Of a stretch of 64,000 nt of DNA, positions 37,774 through 47,519 are shown in pieces. A program made the position numbers and the translations under genes. The first letter of the stretch is position 1, and every line of letters starts with the position of its first letter. The DNA is from Bacteroidota bacterium. Its GTDB lineage: Bacteria; Bacteroidota; Bacteroidia; Flavobacteriales; Flavobacteriaceae. The stretch is taken from positions 49,224 through 113,223 of the forward strand of contig JAQCCM010000005.1 in assembly GCA_027621175.1 (NCBI GenBank), written 5' to 3'. The notes under the pieces are model-generated. The model was not told where the DNA came from. It saw only the letters and a program-made list of their open reading frames with translations, and ran no database searches.

Positions 37774-38435
37774 TGGGGAATATCAAAATTGCTCCTTCCA
37801 TGTTGGCGGCAGATTTTGCCAATTTAGAACGTGATGTACGCATGGTAAATCAAAGTGAAGCCGACTGGTTTCACATGGACATCATGGACGGTGTTTTTGT
37901 TCCGAATATTTCGTTTGGAATGCCTGTCTTAAAAGCCATGGTACAGCACGCCAAAAAACCACTCGATGTACATTTGATGATTGTGGATCCAGACCGCTAC
38001 ATTCAAACATTTGCTGATTTGGGAGCAACCGTATTAACCGTTCATGCAGAGGCTTGCACACACCTTCATCGCACCGTTCAGGCCATAAAAGCGGCAGGTA
38101 TGAAAGCTGGTGTGGCACTAAATCCACATACACCTATTTCGGTTTTGGAAGAGGTTATTTCGGATTTGGATTTGATTTGTATCATGAGCGTAAATCCTGG
38201 TTTTGGTGGGCAACAATTTATTGAAAATACATATGACAAAGTACGCCGGCTACGTGCGCTTGCCAATGCAAAGAATGCTGAAGTCATGATTGAAATTGAT
38301 GGTGGCGTTACTTCAAAAAATGCTGCAGCTCTTGTCCAAGCTGGTGCCGATGTGCTGGTTGCGGGCAGCTTTGTATTTAAGTCTGAAAATCCATCAGGTA
38401 CTATAGCTGATTTACACAAGATAACAAACGTTTAA
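37773..38435 (+). CDS. rpe: Ribulose-phosphate 3-epimerase
   Basis: 220 residues, a TIM barrel. It interconverts ribulose 5-phosphate and xylulose 5-phosphate in the pentose phosphate pathway. Marks: APSMLAADFANLERD, DWFHMDIMDGVFVPNISFG (metal His and catalytic Asp), DVHLMIVDPD, MSVNPGFGGQQFI and EIDGGVTSKNA with the second catalytic Asp. It overlaps rpoD by one base. The enzyme also fits downstream use of xylose, but it is a general housekeeping gene. Confidence 0.96.
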   Translation: MGNIKIAPSMLAADFANLERDVRMVNQSEADWFHMDIMDGVFVPNISFGMPVLKAMVQHAKKPLDVHLMIVDPDRYIQTFADLGATVLTVHAEACTHLHRTVQAIKAAGMKAGVALNPHTPISVLEEVISDLDLICIMSVNPGFGGQQFIENTYDKVRRLRALANAKNAEVMIEIDGGVTSKNAAALVQAGADVLVAGSFVFKSENPSGTIADLHKITNV

Positions 38436-38485
38436 TTCGTAGTAAAGGATTTATTTTCTTAATTTTAGAAAATCAAATCTTTATT

Positions 38486-39307
38486 ATGAAAAAAACATAT
38501 CCCCTCTATATTGTAGTATGCTTGCTGTTCATAGGGTGTAAAGCCAATGTGCTTACCGGAGAAAAATCGCTTAATTTTTTCAGCGACAACAAAAAACTTT
38601 TTGCCATGTCGTTACAACAATACGAAACGTTTTTAAACGAAAATGAAGTTGTAACAGGTACCAAAGACGCCAATTTGGTAAGATCTATTGGAGAAGATAT
38701 TGCTCGCGCAGCCCAAATATATTACAATTACAAAGGGCAACCCAATATGCTTAATGACTACAATTGGGAGTATAATTTAGTCAATAACGAACAAGTTAAT
38801 GCATGGTGTATGCCAGGCGGGAAAATAGTATTCTATACTGGAATTATGCCTATTGCATCAAACCCCGACGGAATAGCTGCTATCATGGGACATGAAGTGG
38901 CACATGCCTTATCTGATCATGGTGCGCAACGTATGAGTTTAGGTATGGTGCAACAAGCAGGTGGTATTATTACAGGCGAGGTAACAAAAAATCAGGATGC
39001 AAAAAAACGACAAAAAATTATGATGGCTTATGGCATTGGCACTACCGTTGGTGGCATGTTGCCATTTAGCAGAAAGCACGAAACCGAGGCTGATAAAATT
39101 GGATTAGAACTTATGACGATTGCAGGCTATAATCCCGAGGAAGCACCCAAACTATGGGAGCGTATGAAAGCTCAATCCAAAGGGGGGCAGCCTGAGTTTT
39201 TAAGTACCCACCCTAGCGAAGTACGTAGAATTGCTAACTTGCAGAGCTGGATTCCTGGAGCCAAAGCTTTAGCCAAACAAATTAATGCAACGACAGTGAC
39301 ACAATAA
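38486..39307 (+). CDS. M48 family metalloprotease, lipoprotein
   Basis: 273 residues with a lipobox (CLLFIGC). The zinc site is HEVAHALSDHGAQR, with the third ligand Glu in RKHETEADKIGLELM. The core VNAWCMPGGKIVFYTGIM is the M48 edge strand. It resembles the periplasmic LoiP/YcaL group that degrades misfolded envelope proteins. It starts 50 bases after rpe and 17 bases before the DUF885 gene. Confidence 0.9.
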   Translation: MKKTYPLYIVVCLLFIGCKANVLTGEKSLNFFSDNKKLFAMSLQQYETFLNENEVVTGTKDANLVRSIGEDIARAAQIYYNYKGQPNMLNDYNWEYNLVNNEQVNAWCMPGGKIVFYTGIMPIASNPDGIAAIMGHEVAHALSDHGAQRMSLGMVQQAGGIITGEVTKNQDAKKRQKIMMAYGIGTTVGGMLPFSRKHETEADKIGLELMTIAGYNPEEAPKLWERMKAQSKGGQPEFLSTHPSEVRRIANLQSWIPGAKALAKQINATTVTQ

Positions 39308-39324
39308 CAACTAAAATAAATCAA

Positions 39325-41085
39325 ATGAGAACCATTTTCTTCTTCTTTCTTATAGCCATACTTACTACAAGTTGCACCCAACAAACTGCCCATGAAAAGC
39401 TGCATGAACTTATGGAAAACTACCATGAGCAAAGCTTGAAAATGAATCCTATTGGCGCAACCTTTCAAGGTGACACGCGTTACAACGACTACTTGCCAAA
39501 TTACCTTGACGACGAAGTAATGGCATCACAAAAAGCGTTTTATACCGAAACGCTTCATGCACTTAACGCCATTGATGCCAATGACCTAAACGAGCAAGAC
39601 CAGCTCAGTAAAAAAGTGTTGCAATGGGAGTGCGAAACCAACTTGATGGGCATGGAATTTCCCACAGAACTGCTTCCGATAGACCAAATGTGGACGCTAC
39701 AGCTTACCATGGGGCAATTGGCAGCAGGATCTAGCGCACAGCCCTTTGTTACTGTAACGGATTATAACAATTGGCTTTCTCGTGTAGACGATTATGTAGC
39801 GTGGCTAAAAAGTGCCAAAGCACGAATGAAAGAAGGGATTATACAAGACGTGGTACTGCCAAAATCATTAATCAGAAAAGTAGTGCCGCAACTTCAAGCA
39901 ATGACCGAACCCGACTTAGATAAAAATATTTTCTACATGCCTGCTAAAAACTTCCCAGAAGGTTTTACCACGGCTCAAAAAGACAGTCTTTCAGCAGCAT
40001 ATGCCGACATGGTCACAAATAAAATCATTCCTGCTTATCAAGAAGTGGCAGATTTTATGGATAGCACTTATTTGGAAGCAGGACGCAATAGTAGTGGTTT
40101 TGATGCCTATTCATTTGGAGAAAATTATTATAACTACGCTGTCAGACTTTATACCACTACAGACATGACAGCTGACGAAATCCATCAGCTTGGATTGTCA
40201 GAGGTGAAGCGCTTGCGCAAAGAAATGGAGCGTGTTAAAGCGCAGGTAGGTTTCAAAGGGGATTTAAATGCTTTTTTTGAGCACGTACGTACGTTGCCAA
40301 AACTGATGCCGTTTGATGATCCACAACAAGTCATTGATAACTTTAATGCCATTCACGATAAGATGAAAGCGAAAGTAGATGCCTTGTTTGAACTGCAACC
40401 CAAAACACCATTTGAGGTAAGAAGAGTTGAGGCATTTAGAGAAAAATCAGCGGCAGCGCATTACAATCCCGGCTCCCTTGACGGCACCAGACCCGGTGTG
40501 TTTTATGTGCCTATTCCAAACGTAAAAGAATACAATGTTTTCTCTGATGAAGATTTATTTTTACATGAAGCCATTCCGGGACATCACTTTCAAATTTCAT
40601 TACAACAAGAAGACACTTCCCTACCAGATTTTAGAAAAACACTTTGGTATAGCGCCTATGGCGAAGGCTGGGCATTATACTGCGAATCGTTGGGCGAGGA
40701 ACTTGGTTTGTATGACGATCCATATCAATATTTTGGAATGTTAAGTGCCGAAATGCACCGCGCCATTCGATTGGTGGTAGATACGGGTATTCACACAAAA
40801 GGCTGGACTCGCGAGCAAGCCATCGCCTACTCCTTAGCAAACGAAGCGGAACCAGAATACGCCATTATTTCTGAAATAGAACGCTATATGGCAAATCCCG
40901 GGCAGGCATTGTCCTATAAAATTGGACAGTTAAAAATTAGAGAACTTCGCGCTATGGCAGAAGAAAAACTTGGTGATGCCTTTGACATCCGTGTATTTCA
41001 CCGTATTGTCTTGGAATCTGGATGTATTCCCTTGGCACTGTTAGAATATAAAATTAACGCTTGGATTGCTAATACTGCATCCTAA
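39325..41085 (+). CDS. DUF885 family lipoprotein, predicted metallopeptidase
   Basis: 586 residues with a lipobox (AILTTSC). DUF885 proteins are HExxH-type predicted peptidases; here LHEAIPGHHFQISLQQ gives HEAIPGH near residue 415, and GEGWALYCESLGEELG supplies the distal Glu. The rest is helical, like M2/M3-type folds. It probably acts on peptides in the periplasm. It is likely co-transcribed with the M48 gene. Confidence 0.88.
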   Translation: MRTIFFFFLIAILTTSCTQQTAHEKLHELMENYHEQSLKMNPIGATFQGDTRYNDYLPNYLDDEVMASQKAFYTETLHALNAIDANDLNEQDQLSKKVLQWECETNLMGMEFPTELLPIDQMWTLQLTMGQLAAGSSAQPFVTVTDYNNWLSRVDDYVAWLKSAKARMKEGIIQDVVLPKSLIRKVVPQLQAMTEPDLDKNIFYMPAKNFPEGFTTAQKDSLSAAYADMVTNKIIPAYQEVADFMDSTYLEAGRNSSGFDAYSFGENYYNYAVRLYTTTDMTADEIHQLGLSEVKRLRKEMERVKAQVGFKGDLNAFFEHVRTLPKLMPFDDPQQVIDNFNAIHDKMKAKVDALFELQPKTPFEVRRVEAFREKSAAAHYNPGSLDGTRPGVFYVPIPNVKEYNVFSDEDLFLHEAIPGHHFQISLQQEDTSLPDFRKTLWYSAYGEGWALYCESLGEELGLYDDPYQYFGMLSAEMHRAIRLVVDTGIHTKGWTREQAIAYSLANEAEPEYAIISEIERYMANPGQALSYKIGQLKIRELRAMAEEKLGDAFDIRVFHRIVLESGCIPLALLEYKINAWIANTAS

Positions 41086-41126
41086 ATTCTCATTTTTGCA
41101 CTTATTTTAGCGTTCAATATAAATAT

Positions 41127-42146
41127 ATGATTTTAGTTACAGGAGGTTTAGGGTTTATTGGATCACATACGGTAGTCGCCTTACAAGAAAAAGGACATCA
41201 AGTCCTCATTGTCGATGATTTATCTAACTCTTCTGTTGAGGTCTTAGATGGCATAGAAACGGCTAGTGGCATTCGTCCAACTTTTATCGAACTCAACCTG
41301 CAAAACAGCACCGCTGTTTCAGATATGTTCCAACATTATTCTATTACAGGGATTATTCATTTTGCAGCATTTAAAGCCGTGGGTGAAAGCGTACAAAAAC
41401 CTGTAGCTTATTATCAAAATAATTTGGGGTCGATGCTTAATTTGTTAGCAGAAGTTGAAAAAGCTGCATCCCCTATTCCGTTTATCTTTAGCTCGTCTTG
41501 TACCGTATATGGCGAGGCTACCGAACTCCCCATTAACGAAAATGCGCCTGTTCAGCCTGCCATGTCACCCTATGGAAACACCAAACAAATTGGCGAGGAA
41601 ATTTTGATAGATACCGTAAATGCCATAGATGGGTTCAGAGTAATTGCATTGCGCTATTTTAATCCGATTGGCGCACATCCGTCCATTGCTATTGGCGAAT
41701 TGCCCTTAGGTAAACCACAGAATTTAGTTCCATTTATTACGCAAACTGCAGCTGGACTGTATCCTAAACTAACCGTTTTTGGAAACGACTACCCTACCTC
41801 GGATGGCACGAATGTGAGAGATTATATTCATGTAGTAGATTTGGCAGAGGCGCATGTGGTAGCTTTAGAGCGTATTTTGGAAAGTAGAAGTACAGAAGCC
41901 TATGAAGTCTTTAATTTAGGTACTGGTAAAGGAAGTAGTGTATTGGAAGTCATTCAAAGTTTTGAACGTGTTTCTGGTCAAAAATTAAGTTATGACATTG
42001 GCGCACGCCGAGAGGGTGATGTCATTGCAGCCTACGCGGACACCACAAAAGCGAATACTGTTTTGGGCTGGAAAACCAAACGCAGCCTGGACGAAGCTAT
42101 TGCTTCGGCATGGAAATGGGAGCAGAAAGTAAGAAAGCTTTTGTAA
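41127..42146 (+). CDS. galE: UDP-glucose 4-epimerase
   Basis: 339 residues. An extended SDR enzyme that interconverts UDP-glucose and UDP-galactose. Marks: GGLGFIGSHTVV (NAD site), DDLSNSS, HFAAFKAVGESVQKP, SSSCTVYGEA with the catalytic Ser, the YxxxK pair in SPYGNTKQ, and DGTNVRDYIHVVDLA. The C-terminus holds the usual GWKTKRSLDEA. It converges on the AlkB-like gene. Confidence 0.94.
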   Translation: MILVTGGLGFIGSHTVVALQEKGHQVLIVDDLSNSSVEVLDGIETASGIRPTFIELNLQNSTAVSDMFQHYSITGIIHFAAFKAVGESVQKPVAYYQNNLGSMLNLLAEVEKAASPIPFIFSSSCTVYGEATELPINENAPVQPAMSPYGNTKQIGEEILIDTVNAIDGFRVIALRYFNPIGAHPSIAIGELPLGKPQNLVPFITQTAAGLYPKLTVFGNDYPTSDGTNVRDYIHVVDLAEAHVVALERILESRSTEAYEVFNLGTGKGSSVLEVIQSFERVSGQKLSYDIGARREGDVIAAYADTTKANTVLGWKTKRSLDEAIASAWKWEQKVRKLL

Positions 42147-42160
42147 GCTGCCCTTTTCAA

Positions 42161-43192
42161 CTACTTGTTGGGTATTAATTTTGGATGAATAACACGAAAC
42201 CAAAGAGGCGGAAAAAGTGCTAAAAGCATAGATGCCGGATAACCAAATGGCAATGTTGGGCTGTTTTCTAAGCTATCCAAAACTTGATATTTTTTTGAAG
42301 CTCGAAAATGGTGATCACTATGCCGAGTTAACTCATAAAGCACAATTCTACCCATGATATGATCGGAATTCCAAGAGTGTATGTGTTGAACCTTTTCGTA
42401 CTTGCCGTTGATTTTTTTTCGAGCCAAGCCATAATGTTCTATATAATTGATGGTTTCGAGAAACAAGAAGGAAATTATCCCCACAATTAAAGCAATAGAA
42501 AATATTTTTACTCCAAAAAAAGCATAAACACCACCCAAATATGCTACTTGGTAAATGATAAACAACAGCATGTTGTTTTTGGTTGAGAAAAAATGTGCCC
42601 CTTTCTTTTTGTGTAGTTTGGTTTGTATCCGCCATGCATTTTTATATTGACCAAAAACCGATGTTATCCAAAAATGATATAAACTCTGCCCCTTTTTTGC
42701 AGTTGCTGGGTCTTTTTCGGTAGCAACATATTTATGATGCCCGTAATTGTGCTCCAGAGTAAAATGCAAATACAAACAAGGCAACAGCAATAACCTTGTG
42801 AGTAAAATCTCAAATTTTCCTTTCCTATGACCTAGCTCATGTGCAACATTCACTGCGTTAGTTGCCAACAAAATGCCTAGCGCAAAAATTAATCCCACAT
42901 ATTCATAAACACTTAAAGTTGTAGTTGAAAAGCTATATATCCCATAAGATAGCACAGAGTAAACAATAGGAACATTTAAGTAAAGAAGCCAATCAAAAAA
43001 ACGATTCAACGCCCTTTTTTGTTTATCAATATCTGAAAATTCATCGTTTTTTATCGGAATTATGCCTTCAAGAAAGGGTATTAAAACAAACACATAAGCC
43101 AATGCAGTGAAGGAGAAGACTCCTTTAAAATAGAAACTAACAACTACACTCAGGGGAACCGTGTATGCTATGAGATATTTTAAGTCTTTCAT
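42161..43192 (-). CDS. AlkB-type membrane di-iron alkane 1-monooxygenase
   Basis: 343 residues with about six membrane helices. All four histidine boxes are visible: HELGH at 118-122, EHNYGHH at 147-153, NYIEHYGL at 249-256 and RHSDHH at 290-295. These define the AlkB group within the membrane fatty acid desaturase superfamily. The enzyme would hydroxylate the end of medium-chain alkanes or similar acyl chains, using rubredoxin as electron donor; no rubredoxin gene is in the window. It lies at the edge of the PUL and is divergent from the first sulfatase, with no clear functional link. Confidence 0.9.
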   Translation of the reverse strand: MKDLKYLIAYTVPLSVVVSFYFKGVFSFTALAYVFVLIPFLEGIIPIKNDEFSDIDKQKRALNRFFDWLLYLNVPIVYSVLSYGIYSFSTTTLSVYEYVGLIFALGILLATNAVNVAHELGHRKGKFEILLTRLLLLPCLYLHFTLEHNYGHHKYVATEKDPATAKKGQSLYHFWITSVFGQYKNAWRIQTKLHKKKGAHFFSTKNNMLLFIIYQVAYLGGVYAFFGVKIFSIALIVGIISFLFLETINYIEHYGLARKKINGKYEKVQHIHSWNSDHIMGRIVLYELTRHSDHHFRASKKYQVLDSLENSPTLPFGYPASMLLALFPPLWFRVIHPKLIPNK

Positions 43193-43344
43193 GTTATAAA
43201 TCTATAAAAATTTTGAATACACTAAATTATATTCGAATAAAAACAAAATATCTTGACTGTTTTATTTGTGTTGTAGGGGATATTTCAACAAAGGCATTTA
43301 GGCAAACAGAGGAAAAGTGTTGTGTTTCTGTAGTGATCCCTGTA

Positions 43345-43363
43345 AGGATTTCGCCGAGATCCT
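43345..43363. repeat. 19-base palindrome, possible operator
   Basis: AGGATTTCGCCGAGATCCT is symmetric about its central C with only one G:T position out of nine pairs. It lies between two divergent genes and could bind a dimeric regulator. No factor can be named. Confidence 0.4.
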
Positions 43364-43501
43364 CAAATATCTCCGCTTTAAAAAATAAACCCACAACTTT
43401 GTTAGATATAGGTTCGACTTGTGCCACAAAAATTCGATAATTCAAACTAATGGAAAGAAGTTTATTTTTTGCCGCAAAAAATATTTCTAGAAATAAATAA
43501 A

Positions 43502-43509
43502 TATATTTG
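43502..43509 (+). promoter_or_regulatory. -7 box before the plus-strand sulfatase
   Basis: TATATTTG fits TAnnTTTG and gives a leader of about 55 bases before ATG 43569. No good -33 TTG was found, as expected if an activator is needed. Confidence 0.4.
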
Positions 43510-43568
43510 ATAATAACTCGTAGCCAATAAATACATGGCATGTTATTCAACTTTTAATTTTTATAAAT

Positions 43569-44978
43569 ATGAGAAAACATTATGCCATTTATTATTTAAC
43601 TGTTTTCTTTTGTTTTTTATCAATTTTTTCTTTTGGTCAATTACAGCCAAATATTCTGATTATTCATGTTGATGACTTAGGGTACCACGATCTTAGCATT
43701 CATGGTTCAAAAACATATCAAACTCCTCATATTGATACACTTGCGAGCCAATCAGTCTCATTCACAAAAGCATACGCAAACTACCCAAGATGCGTACCCT
43801 CTAGATTTTCTATGATGACGGGGAATTATCCAATACAAAATGGAAATGTTCCTGATGATGGGTTTGAAATCAAAAATATAGCTGCAAACAAAAACTTCAT
43901 TAAATCATTTAATAAGATGGGGTATCATACGGCTTATTTTGGTAAATGGCATTTAGGAGATGAACAAAGTTTACGTGACTTTGGATTTCAATTTAGCTTT
44001 GGTGCTGGAAAAGCTGGCTCACCTATTAGTTTTATCTATCCCTTCAATGTTTTTAAGGGAAAAGGAAAGAACAAAAAGAAACCTATTCAAGATGTTGATG
44101 AGGTAAGCACTGAAGGTGATTATCTGACTGATGTCATGACAAATCAAGCAATTAATTACTTAAAGGAGTATGATTCATTGAAACCATTTATGCTTATGCT
44201 TTCATATTATGCTGTTCATCAACCAATTGAAGCAAAACCTAACGACATAGAGCGTAACCTTAAAGAAATAGAGGCTACTGATTTTGGGAATCAACCAGAA
44301 TATATTGAAGAAGGTACAGGACGAACAAAAATGCGTCAGGATAATCCCGCTTATGCCGCTATGGTAGAAAACTTGGACTACAACATTGGTAAACTTTTAG
44401 CTCATTTAGAATCTAGTGGAGTCTTGGAAAACACAATAATCGTTTTTTCTTCCGACCATGGAGGATTATCTAATGACGGCTATAACAAAAGGCAGTTAGC
44501 TACCTCAAATTTTCCGTTACGCGCTGGAAAAGGGTGGTTATATGATGGAGGGATAAAAGTTCCCTTATTTATTAAATGGCAAAATAAATTTAAACCAAAA
44601 ATTGAGAATGCTTCTATTGTAACGCTCATGGATATTTTTCCAACACTATTGGATGTAACTGCCAATATAGACTCAGATGTGGACGGAAAAAGCATGCTAC
44701 CATTGCTTTATTCTAAAAAGAAATGGCAAAACCGAACGGTTTACTGGCATTCTGAAAAAGCAAGACCAAAAAGTACCGGAGACACAAAATCATCTGCAAT
44801 ACGAAAAGGTAAGTACAAGCTCATTCATTGGTTTGAATCCAATAAGATAGAGCTCTATAATTTGGAAAAAGACCCTTATGAAAGACATAATCTATCCAAT
44901 GAAAAACCAAAATTACGATCAGCACTTTTGAACGATTTGAATAATTGGAAATCTGAAATGGAACAAGATAAATCTTGA
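43569..44978 (+). CDS. S1 family sulfatase (CVPSR active site)
   Basis: 469 residues with a signal peptide (CFLSIFSFGQ). Formylglycine-dependent sulfatase: metal Asp pair in IIHVDDLGYHDL, active-site Cys75 in RCVPSRFSMMTG, FGKWHLGD, VFSSDHGG with further metal ligands, and the C-terminal WKSEMEQ end after LYNLEKDPYERHNL. It should remove sulfate esters from a glycan in the periplasm. It is the only PUL gene on the plus strand and converges with the operon, so it is expressed from its own promoter. The sulfate position is unknown. Confidence 0.92.
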   Translation: MRKHYAIYYLTVFFCFLSIFSFGQLQPNILIIHVDDLGYHDLSIHGSKTYQTPHIDTLASQSVSFTKAYANYPRCVPSRFSMMTGNYPIQNGNVPDDGFEIKNIAANKNFIKSFNKMGYHTAYFGKWHLGDEQSLRDFGFQFSFGAGKAGSPISFIYPFNVFKGKGKNKKKPIQDVDEVSTEGDYLTDVMTNQAINYLKEYDSLKPFMLMLSYYAVHQPIEAKPNDIERNLKEIEATDFGNQPEYIEEGTGRTKMRQDNPAYAAMVENLDYNIGKLLAHLESSGVLENTIIVFSSDHGGLSNDGYNKRQLATSNFPLRAGKGWLYDGGIKVPLFIKWQNKFKPKIENASIVTLMDIFPTLLDVTANIDSDVDGKSMLPLLYSKKKWQNRTVYWHSEKARPKSTGDTKSSAIRKGKYKLIHWFESNKIELYNLEKDPYERHNLSNEKPKLRSALLNDLNNWKSEMEQDKS

Positions 44979-45198
44979 CTTTTTTATGCATTAGACCTTG
45001 ATCAGTACAAGTAACCGTTCAAGATTATTCTTATAAACCGTGAGAGAAGTTTTCAGGTTAAGTTTAAAGACAATGATCAATTACTTGAAATTATACAGCT
45101 ATTTATTTGTCATGATGCAAAAAAACAATCCCAGAAATAAAAACAACTAATATCATTGAGGTGCTACCCCTTTATTTTTAAACAACCAGCAAACTAAT

Positions 45199-46602
45199 TT
45201 AATCAATCTTTGAATTGTTAATAGTAAATGATTCTGGAAATTCTCCTAAGTCATTCGTGTCTATAATCCATTTATCTAGTTCTTGATTTAAAGCATCAAC
45301 TACTGAGGAGTATTCAGGTATTCCCGAGAGATTTTCGAGCTCATTTGGGTCTTTTTCCAAATCGTATAGCTCAAATTCTTGTTTTGGGCTTTGAAACCAC
45401 TTTATTTGATCATTATTTAAAGTATTCTCCATGAATTGTTTATTCAGTTCTTTCATTAGGGGCATGTTTTCTCTATAGCGAACAGGGAGCGCGTGAGCCT
45501 TTTCCAGATAGAAGTTTTTTATCAATTTAAATTTTTTTGTTTTTATAGATCGTATTCTATCAACCTCTTCATCAAAACGATCAGATGCAGTTATAAGATA
45601 GTTGCGATTAAACTTATAAAAATCCAAAAAGGAAAACCCTTGAAGGTGGTTTGGGATTTCGATTCCAGCGATATCAAGAACTGTTGGTGCAAGATCAACA
45701 AAGCTTAATAGCTCATCCACACGAGTTTTAGCCCACTTCGATTTTGGGTACTTAACCATAAATGGAACTTTGACACCAGTATCATAAATAGCCCTTTTAA
45801 ATCTTGGGAACGGCCCTCCATGATCACTGTAAAAGAAAATATAAGCATCTTCATATAGCCCTTTATCTTTTAGTTCCTGAATTCGAAGCCCTAGTTCATT
45901 ATCCATTCGCACAAGGTTACTGTAATTTACAGCTAAATCTTTTCTAATAATATCATTATCAGGAAAAAATTTTGGAACATTAAGTTGATTCGGATCTACA
46001 TATAATTTGTTTTCACTTTGTTTCCATATTTGGGCCTCATGCGTAATTTGAAAATTTAAGACAGCAAAAAAGGGTTGATTTGGCAAACGGTTTCGCCAAT
46101 GAATATTTTCCTTCATTGTCCCACTACAATAACTACAACTCTGATTCCAAGCATCTTTACTAATTTTAAAGTTATAGTCTTCTTTGTTATTGTTAATACA
46201 AAAATAGCCTTGATTCCTTAGGTATGTTGTGAATGGTTTAATATGGTCAGGAAAAGAAGGAGAATAACTAGGGATATTAAGTTGTGGTTGATTTGTTGCT
46301 CTGCCTTCATTATAAGCTCTCATATTGTGAGTGCCCAGCGTAGTTGGATACATTCCTGTAATAATTGCGCTACGGGCAGGTGAACAAACAGGAGTAGTAG
46401 CATGCATATTTTCAAACACAACACTATCTTCAGCAAGAGCTTTTAAATTAGGAAGATCAACTGTATTATCCCCATACATTGGAAAGAAAATCTGAGATTG
46501 ATCTTCACAAACCAACCAAATGATGTTTGGCTTTTTTTTCTCGGAGCATGAGAAAAAGAAAAACGTTAAAAAAAATAATACTGTTGAAAGATTTTTTTTC
46601 AT
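45199..46602 (-). CDS. S1 family sulfatase, lipoprotein (CSPAR active site)
   Basis: 467 residues with a lipobox (TFFFFSC, Cys19). Cys73 in TPVCSPARSAIITGMYPT is the formylglycine site with Ala in place of the common Ser. IIWLVCEDQS holds the metal-binding Glu-Asp in place of Asp-Asp, as in some sulfatase subfamilies. FFYSDHGGPFPRFKRAIYD is the distal metal region. Membrane anchoring on the periplasmic or outer face separates it from the soluble sulfatases beside it. It overlaps the acetylesterase gene by four bases and is the last gene of the PUL operon. Confidence 0.9.
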   Translation of the reverse strand: MKKNLSTVLFFLTFFFFSCSEKKKPNIIWLVCEDQSQIFFPMYGDNTVDLPNLKALAEDSVVFENMHATTPVCSPARSAIITGMYPTTLGTHNMRAYNEGRATNQPQLNIPSYSPSFPDHIKPFTTYLRNQGYFCINNNKEDYNFKISKDAWNQSCSYCSGTMKENIHWRNRLPNQPFFAVLNFQITHEAQIWKQSENKLYVDPNQLNVPKFFPDNDIIRKDLAVNYSNLVRMDNELGLRIQELKDKGLYEDAYIFFYSDHGGPFPRFKRAIYDTGVKVPFMVKYPKSKWAKTRVDELLSFVDLAPTVLDIAGIEIPNHLQGFSFLDFYKFNRNYLITASDRFDEEVDRIRSIKTKKFKLIKNFYLEKAHALPVRYRENMPLMKELNKQFMENTLNNDQIKWFQSPKQEFELYDLEKDPNELENLSGIPEYSSVVDALNQELDKWIIDTNDLGEFPESFTINNSKID

Positions 46603-47513
46603 TCAATTAATAACTTTAAATAGCTCTCAGAATAACTGTTGTAAAATAATTGTCCAATTTTTTTCATCCCTTCATAATTATAATGCCCTACATTTTTCCC
46701 TTGCCATTGATGCGTATAGATTGGCGTGTAATTATAATTTTTCGGGTTTTTACTTCTTTCCACAAATGTAACATTTGGTGTTTTGTCGCTTACACTTTTT
46801 ATTGCCTTTATAACTTTATCGCTTCCAACACCCAAAGCTAAAAAAGGTAAATTAGGTAAGTTGTAATATGTCCTAATTGAATGGATTAATAACTCCAAAT
46901 TTTCAGCATAAGAATTAGCAGCTTTTAATCCATTTTGGGTGTTACTGTCTGTTTCGCCTTGTACCCATAGCATTCCCACAATCTCATAGCTATTGGGATC
47001 AAGTTTGGACAACTCGTCATCAATTAGTTTAATAAAATCATTATATAATTTTGGCTTCTTTTGTTCGTTGAAAAAAGCAGCTTTTTCATTAGTCCATAAG
47101 GGATTCCAAGCACCGTATAGAGAAGTTCCGCCTTGCGATCTTTTTATAAACAAATAATTTTGGTTTGGATAATTTTTAGCAAGCTCAATGCCAAAAAATA
47201 GTTCGGGTCCAAAGCATTTTTCTATACTAAATTTTTTTTTCACAAACTCCCAAGGATCTGTGAAATTCAATTTTCCATTGTATTTAATAGCATTTCCTTC
47301 ACCTACGGTTCCTTTGTAAATAAAGTTTATTTTTTGACTCGCTTTTTCTAACCACTCTTTTTCTTTGTTTGTAAGTTTTGAAGCATCACCGCGGCCATCC
47401 ATATTAGATTGTCCAGCAAATAAAAACACCTTTGTCTTTTTTTCATATTGACCAAAGGCAAGAAGTGAAAAGGATATGCAAACTATAACACAACAGTTTT
47501 TAAAAAGATACAT
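46599..47513 (-). CDS. Carbohydrate acetylesterase (SASA/CE6-like)
   Basis: 304 residues with a signal peptide (SFSLLAFGQ). The SGNH-type esterase marks are FLFAGQSNMDGRGD with Ser36, RSQGGTSLYGAWNP, GMLWVQGETDSN and the C-terminal VGHYNYEGMKKIG with the catalytic His. Members of this group remove acetyl groups from xylan and similar glycans or from sialic acid; beside GH10 and GH3 genes xylan-type acetyl groups are more likely. It sits six bases after one sulfatase gene and overlaps the next by four. Confidence 0.85.
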   Translation of the reverse strand: MYLFKNCCVIVCISFSLLAFGQYEKKTKVFLFAGQSNMDGRGDASKLTNKEKEWLEKASQKINFIYKGTVGEGNAIKYNGKLNFTDPWEFVKKKFSIEKCFGPELFFGIELAKNYPNQNYLFIKRSQGGTSLYGAWNPLWTNEKAAFFNEQKKPKLYNDFIKLIDDELSKLDPNSYEIVGMLWVQGETDSNTQNGLKAANSYAENLELLIHSIRTYYNLPNLPFLALGVGSDKVIKAIKSVSDKTPNVTFVERSKNPKNYNYTPIYTHQWQGKNVGHYNYEGMKKIGQLFYNSYSESYLKLLIE

Positions 47514-47519
47514 TTTATG

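Larger units (their letters stand above)
43193..43568. other. AT-rich divergent intergenic region, no convincing gene
   Basis: 376 bases between the alkB-like gene and the first PUL sulfatase. Short open frames occur on both strands (75 codons plus, 107 codons minus) but begin at weak starts and show no family resemblance. It contains an imperfect palindrome at 43345-43363 and a -7 box at 43502-43509. A GGTTCGACT string near 43411 recalls a tRNA T-loop, but no stem forms around it. Confidence 0.6.

Noticed and set aside
43393..43440. GGTTCGACT string resembling a tRNA T-loop in the intergenic region
   Set aside because: The flanking bases do not form a T-stem, and no acceptor, D-arm or anticodon arm can be drawn around it.
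43227..43550. 107-codon minus-strand and 75-codon plus-strand frames between the AlkB-like gene and the sulfatase
   Set aside because: They overlap each other, the longer starts at TTG, and neither looks like a real protein or matches a family I know.
44979..45198. Short open stretch (about 45021-45139) between the convergent sulfatases that could be a gene remnant
   Set aside because: Only about 39 codons, with stops on both sides and no recognisable family; the 220-base gap shows nothing else.
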